Source: Cyanoderma ruficeps (taxonomy: Eukaryota > Chordata > Aves > Passeriformes > Timaliidae). Taken from it: a stretch of DNA of 64,000 nt. Positions within the stretch are counted from its first letter, which is position 1; every line of letters begins with the position of its first letter. This document shows positions 58,549-64,000 of this stretch, in pieces. The DNA lies in contig VZDJ01004378.1 in NCBI GenBank assembly GCA_008694505.1, forward strand, positions 5,779,532 through 5,843,531, written 5' to 3'. The notes below the pieces were generated by a model. That model had not been told where the DNA came from. It ran no database searches and saw nothing but the letters and a program-made list of their open reading frames with translations. A program made the position numbers and the translations under genes.

Positions 58549-59579
58549 CCTGCCTATATAGAACACACACGCAGAATGACACACCACAAGGATTTTGCAC
58601 CATGAGATACAAGACTACTGTTCCCTGGACTGTTGTTATTGTTGGGGTACAGGACAAATGTCCCTTGGTGTTGCATGCCCTCATTGTCCTCAGGCTGATG
58701 CGCTGATGCAGCCTCACTGCAGCAGCAGAGCTCCAGACCAGTCAGTTCTGCCACCACAGCCCCCTGAGCATACTGAAAATTAGCAGGTTTCAAAACACTT
58801 CTCTCTTTTTTTTTTTTTTGTTCAATGCATAAATCCCAAGCAGCCACCTTCTCAGCTCCACCCACCCCCACCACCAAATTCCTACCTATTATCTTTCTTG
58901 ATTTAGAGGAAAATTCTGTGCATGAGGTGCTCTACATATACAGAACTAAGAAAGATGAACAGGATTTTCTTGCCCAAAAGTATATTGATGGTTTGGTTGG
59001 TTTTTTTTTTTTTTGGGTCAATTTATGTCTATATCAGTTCACCTTCTTGTCATCTACAACTGGACCTGAAAGTACTGTCTTCTCTGTTTCAGAATCCTGG
59101 GCTGGAATCATTCATGCCAGAAGTTTCTTTTATTTGAAATTGGGACTAAGCTTTGCTACACATTGCAGCTGTCGGTTATTTGACTGAATGTCAGAAGCAG
59201 CTGAGTTGATATTGAAGCATTTGTGCATAGACCTGCTTGATTTGCAGACACCTCCTGATTTTACTTTAATTGTCCTAGAGTACCTGAACTGTAATGACAA
59301 TAATAGTGGGTAGCTGCCATGGACAGGTTTGTAGCACACAATATATTTAATCAACAGAGGGAGGAATACATTTTTCATTTTCCTGTAAGATAAATATGCT
59401 TTCAGCTCTGATTGTATGCCACAGTTTACTACAGATAATAAAAACTACCTCCAACCTGCGAATTAAAGAATGCCCTCTACCATTATGCATCTGATTTTTT
59501 CTGAGGTTTAAGACCAGCATTCATGTTGACTGTCCCAGGATCTCTGACTGTTCTGTTCTGCCTGAAAATGACATCCTTC
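58549..59579. other. Unique non-coding DNA with two T14 runs
   Basis: T-runs at 58806-58819 and 59001-59014. Frames at 58554-58877 (minus, 107 codons) and 58825-59187 (plus, 120 codons) overlap each other and the T-runs, and have no recognisable domain. Confidence 0.45.
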
Positions 59580-59646
59580 AGTTATATACAATTTAAGTGA
59601 ATGCTAGCTCAGGTGGCTGTGCACTGCTGCTCTCCTGTGGTCTGCA

Positions 59647-60180
59647 ATGGAGTTTCTTAGGAGAGGGCTGGAAAGCAAACAAAGTCAGGTTCACATGAAG
59701 AAGGGCATTCACAACAAGGGGCAGATGGGTGGTAAAGGATGCTGTATATATGGGGCAGCATTGGGCTGCCAAACAAACATCATAAGTCCTTTCTCCAGGA
59801 GACTGGAGACAAAAGGAGAACAGAGGAGAGAGCTCTCTCCTGCATTCCCTCTCAAAACTGCAGGCAGAGAGCAGCACAGTGCCCTGCATTCAGGAGGAGC
59901 AGAGGTAGGGAGGGGCCGGGCAACTTATCACGCCAAAGCAGCAGCACCATCTGACAACAGACCTTCTGCAGAGGTTTTCCAACAGCCAACTCAGCAAAAC
60001 TGCTCCCACGCTGCCCTGCCCAGGGCGGGGCAGGCACTGAGGCACAGCCTGATCCATAACCTGCCTTGCACATATCTTTCTGTAACTGCTGCAATGAATT
60101 CAATTCCCAGTGTTGTGCAGGAAACAAATATGATTGGTACATATGCACTAATAAATTCAACTGACCATGAACTTCTTTGA
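59647..60180 (+). CDS. 177-codon open frame in a G+C-richer block, function unknown
   Basis: The start at 59647 has G at -3 and G at +4, a reasonable Kozak context. The predicted product is basic and hydrophilic with Cys, Gln and Arg spread through it. It has no signal peptide, membrane segment or motif I recognise, and no homologue comes to mind. It is one of the two longest open frames in the window. Minus-strand frames of 98 (59593-59889) and 102 codons (59852-60160) overlap it, which suggests that reduced stop density from higher G+C explains much of its length. A TATATATGG lies inside it at about 59744, and a GC box GGGCGGGGC at 60023-60031 with an almost palindromic setting (60012-60032). 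These hint that the block is regulatory or an old LTR rather than coding. Confidence 0.15.
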   Translation: MEFLRRGLESKQSQVHMKKGIHNKGQMGGKGCCIYGAALGCQTNIISPFSRRLETKGEQRRELSPAFPLKTAGREQHSALHSGGAEVGRGRATYHAKAAAPSDNRPSAEVFQQPTQQNCSHAALPRAGQALRHSLIHNLPCTYLSVTAAMNSIPSVVQETNMIGTYALINSTDHELL

Positions 60181-61562
60181 GATATTAAGGGTACACCTAG
60201 AGGTGCAGCTTGGAAGGAGGTAGATAGCAGGCAAGTGAGTTCTCATTTTTCACCTTATGTTCTCAGAAAGATAAGTGAGATAAGGGAGGAGAAACAGCAC
60301 GTGAAGCTCCTGAGTGGAGTTATAATAGAAACTAAACTGCCTAGATAAATCTGTAGCAAAGTGGTAAGGCTGTAATGGACTGCTATATTTTATGTTGTGT
60401 TCTGCCTTTAAATGGAACCATTCATTTAAGGAAGGACTACAAGATATTAGGACTATATAAATGAGAGGGAAACCGAGGAATTTGTTACTAAGAGGAATAA
60501 GGTATATCCAAGTGGCCTTTACTTATTCACATTCAGCCAGCTACAGGCTCCAGATAACCACAAGGTTGCAGAACAACAAGCATTTACAAAATTTTAAAAG
60601 TCACAATCCCAGAGGAGGAAATCTATGTTTGTGAAATGGACTTCAGCATCAAACTTACATTTAAGGAGTTTGTAAGTTTCTGGGGCTATTGGGCAGGAGA
60701 CTAAAAGGCAATGCAAAATACTGGCATTTGGAGGCAAGGAGAGTTAAAATTCCTCAAATGGCAAAACAAGACTGAGAAACTCCCCACTTTTTGGACTGCA
60801 GATTTTCTGTCTAGAGAGGTATCTTTTCAAGTTATACTGTATGCTCCTGTAGGTTTGTGAATCCTCTTCTGCTCACCTTCTGATTTGCCTGTATTTCCTA
60901 ACTTATGGCTAGATCAGGAGAGAAAGCAAAGTACACTACCTGGACATACAGCAGTTTGCACCCACTACATCTTAGGATCAAGAGATCAGAGCAAAACAGA
61001 ATGTGTCCATCTTCCTTGGGACCAATCATGGAGGAGCCAGCATTAGTCCATGAAGCTTGTTCCTACATGAGCCTAAAACCACCAACTCCAAAAGCAGAGG
61101 GAATGATGTCTTCATGTTTCTCTAACTTACAGCACCACCCATAGATTCTCTGCAAGTGGTGGCCATCAATCTTGCCTTGTAGGTAAGCACAAAATATACG
61201 TTAAAATACCCGGGCTTTTTACACTTTCTTATCTTCTTTCTTCACAGAAAAAAAAAATTGTTTAAAAGCAGAAATCCAAACGATTGTTTAGTAATGACAA
61301 AGAGTGATGACTTTTTAACATACAATAGCAGAACTAACTTAGGGAGGTTTCAGTTACTGGCTGTGTGCTTCAGTCCATGTTCCTGATGATGATTTTGGGA
61401 TTGTAGGAGCAAAAGCAGAAATTTTCAAAAGGACGGTATTTGCCATGGAAAGTAATCAAATCATTTTGGTGAATGGAGTAGCAAGTTAACTTTGTAAAAG
61501 TTATGCATCCATCATGTTACCACACATGTCATAAGACAGATTGCTCAAAAGCTGCTAGTTTT
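60181..61562. other. Unique non-coding DNA
   Basis: No gene is recognised; a 79-codon plus frame (60905-61144) has no recognisable domain. Confidence 0.5.
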
Positions 61563-61622
61563 AAAAAACAGACAAAACAAACAAACAAACAAGAAAAAAA
61601 CCCCAAAAAAACAAACAAAAAA
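61563..61622 (+). repeat. A-rich (CAAA)n simple repeat
   Basis: About 60 bases of A-runs and ACAA/CAAA units broken by one CCCC. Possibly the decayed A-tail of an insertion; no body is recognisable upstream. Confidence 0.85.
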
Positions 61623-63159
61623 TGCAGAATGGCAAAATATGTAAGTCGAGTGGGTTTATTTCCTTTTAAAGATAAAAATGCAAAAGTGTTTCACGGGTAA
61701 GCCTGGCGAAGAAGAAGAAACTCCTGGGTTTTAACAATAGCCCCATCCTTGAACAAATGCATTAAAGTCGTAAAAAGCCTTCACTGTACCAAGAGTAATG
61801 AAAAGTTCTTGATCATTGTATAGTAACATACAATATTAGTGTTGTACTATTGGACTCACTTCTCTCTCCAAAAAGCAACTGTCAGCAAAAAACACAAAGA
61901 AAAACATAAAAACTTTTTCCTAAAACTGTATTACTCAGAGTTCATGGATTTGCCAAAAGGAGCCTGGCTCTTTTCAATTAGCAAGGATGATAAGTTTCAC
62001 ACAGAGAAGAAAGAACAAATGCAGTTATTGAATCAGTTACGCAGATGAGCATGGTTTGCAGAAAATGCTAATTTGACTGATGCCTTCTTGCATATCAATA
62101 TGTCCACCATATGGTAAGGGTTGAAGATGAATAGTTGTTCCTGGTTTTTTTAACAAAAAGTGACACATTGAACTACGACATCAAATTAAGATGAAACTTA
62201 AGTAGCACAGCAAAAATAGTACACAATGGAAAGTCATCTGTCTGTGCTGTCTGCAACAACAGTTTTCTTAATCTCAAAAAAACATGGCTGGTACCACACT
62301 TAGAGCAGAAGGAACAATTATGCCCAGCTTTACAAACATGCTGAAATGATTTAACCAAATAGTCTTAAAGATTATTCTGAAATTGCCAGAAACTTTATTT
62401 AAAAAGCACATATCAAGATTTTTGCCATGATGATACCCACACAGATACACTACATCACTTAAGCTCAAACTTAGGTAAAATACTTTGATGTTTCATAATT
62501 GCCTCTGTACTCAAAAATCAAGCTTATTTTTATTTAATTCCTGACTTGCTAAATTTTATACCCACATGTTTAAGTAAAAGAGACTGACAAAGACACAGAA
62601 ATGTTAAAAAGATTTTAATGAAATTACATGGATATAATGACAGTATTCAGAGATATTAACTTTAGATTCAGGAGACCACTTCATTCCATCAGTTCCAGGA
62701 AGAATCCTATGAGACTGAACAAATAATAAAGGTTGGAAAGGTTTCTCACTTTTCAATAATTCTCCATTATAAACATAGAAATATAAAAATTTCACACTTA
62801 AAAGACACAAATTTTAAAGTATGGGGGAAAGAAGATCTTTGAACAGACTGGGGTGAGGGAGGTAAAATCAGGCATGGAAAAGCTAAAGAATACTAGAACT
62901 AAAATTATTTTGGTAGCAATACCTTCTTCCCCTTAGGTCTGCATAATATGACATTTTTCAATTACATAGCAAACTACTGCTTTGCTTGAAAATCTCTGCT
63001 TCTCCCACTGCACTGGTAGTACAATTTCCAAGCAAAGGATCATAGGAAAGAGAATTTCATTCTCCTGTATTGAAGATGTATTCATCCACTGTCTATGAAT
63101 GACATCGAAAAAAAAAAGACCATCTTTATCTCTCTTTTCATCTCTCATTAACTGGAAAA
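61623..63159. other. Unique A+T-rich non-coding DNA
   Basis: No gene or repeat family is recognised; frames of 61-71 codons on both strands are unsupported. Confidence 0.5.
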
Positions 63160-63745
63160 CAGCCAGTAATTTAATTGAGCACTTTTAATGGAGGACAGAT
63201 ATGGTAGATTCGAGCTACAAAATACCATTTGGTTTTACCTATAAAATGTACAGTGTAGAGTCAAGTTATCACAAGGTTATACTGTTGCATGAGGTCACCA
63301 ACAAAGATCAGGCCTGACAGGCCTTTTGGCATGAGTAGCCATTAACATCATCACTTAGCTCGCTTATTTTGGGAGGGAAGAAATGAAGTCTTAGGAAATG
63401 GACTCACTCTGCACAAAGATAAACAAGCTATTGCTGCTGCTGCTCTAAGAGCTGAGAAAAAACAGACTCATAGGGAACCCTATGAGATGGATTTGTGTCG
63501 CCAACAATGCCTACTTTACAGATATTTGTACACAGAGATTTGCAGGCTACATTTTAATTTATAAAAATAGAAAATACTACCTTTTTTTACCAAGCATAAT
63601 GAAAAAAAAAAAAGTACACTGTATAATGTAATCTATCCTATAGCTAAGAGCAGTTTGTCTGACAGGCCATTCACTGATATGCATAATGCTATGTTTTTAT
63701 ATGGCGGCCTTCTTGGCATATAGTATCATCAAACACTTCAAGGGA
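63160..63745. promoter_or_regulatory. Candidate conserved enhancer-like element
   Basis: This segment mixes retained CpGs (GATTCGAGC, AGCTCGCTTA, GTGTCGCC, ATGGCGGCC) with transcription-factor-like words. These include TAATTTAATTGAG near 63168, an AACAAAG SOX-type site near 63300, AGGCCTGACAGGCCTT near 63310-63326 and an octamer-like ATATGCATAATGCTATG near 63678. No repeat signature or coding frame is present. It looks like a conserved non-coding element, but conservation could not be tested here. Confidence 0.3.
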
Positions 63746-64000
63746 AAACTTTTCTCCTCAGAGGTATGTCTGTTTTGAATAATATTTGAATGACAGAAGA
63801 AGGGGTGGTGGTGCGGGAAGGGACTGTCCAGTCCATATCTTTGTTATTTAAGCTATTTTGAATAACTCTTTCTAACTGTTAAAATTATGGTAAATGAAGG
63901 TGGACCAAACAGCAGGCCAGATTAACTTTGTCTTTTATTTCATAGGACAGGCATTTTGCTGAAAATTGCTCATTACATCACTCATTAAATCATCAATCAC
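63746..64000. other. Unique non-coding DNA at window edge
   Basis: No feature recognised. Confidence 0.5.

Noticed and set aside
58554..59187. 107-codon minus and 120-codon plus frames
   Set aside because: They overlap each other and T14 runs, and neither shows a recognisable domain.

Overview
The window looks like bird nuclear DNA from a gene-poor, A+T-rich part of a large chromosome. The main evidence is its repeats. Several fragments are CR1 LINE retrotransposons, recognisable from the 3' end that reads 'ACAGAATCACAGAAT...GGTTGGAAGAGACC' on the minus strand. Two long terminal repeats are of the avian ERVL kind, with TGTCCTGG-like starts, AATAAA or ATTAAA polyadenylation signals and GGGGTTAA or AAACCAAGACA ends. 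There is no bacterial-style gene organisation and no operon, tRNA, rRNA or CRISPR array. I recognise no protein-coding gene of known function. Nearly all open frames are short, lack homology I can name, and overlap frames on the other strand.

Layout. 1-9.9 kb: unique A+T-rich DNA with one plus-strand CR1 (about 1.7-2.3 kb), two small tandem duplications and a long pyrimidine tract. 9.87-10.91 kb: an LTR of about 1 kb. 10.9-19 kb: unique DNA with a G13 run and three minus-strand CR1 pieces; the piece at 18.1-19 kb joins a CR1 3' end to an endonuclease-domain remnant with the reverse-transcriptase part missing. 19.9-20.5 kb: a second ERVL-type LTR. 20.5-42 kb: mostly unique DNA with simple repeats, a pair of tandem duplications near 30.1 kb, a perfect 34-bp direct repeat 2.1 kb apart (32.7 and 34.8 kb), a few exon-like intervals with splice-like borders, and a CpG- and homeodomain-motif-rich segment (38.46-38.92 kb) that is a good candidate for a conserved enhancer. 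42.9-45.2 kb: a cluster of minus-strand CR1 remnants of different ages, including a very old one that carries a 170-codon open frame. 48.1-48.6 kb: another CR1 with an internal gap. 49.5-49.8 kb: about 300 bases with only about 10% G+C. 52-64 kb: unique DNA with a few G+C-richer blocks; the one at 59.6-60.2 kb has a 177-codon open frame. A second enhancer-like segment lies near the right end.

How it works together: nothing here forms a pathway. The best reading is intergenic or long-intron sequence whose recognisable content is retrotransposon debris plus possible distal regulatory elements. I found no convincing new biological system. The most useful leads are the enhancer-like segments, the exact 34-bp repeat, the exon-like intervals at 29.6 and 30.9 kb, and the internally deleted CR1 copies.
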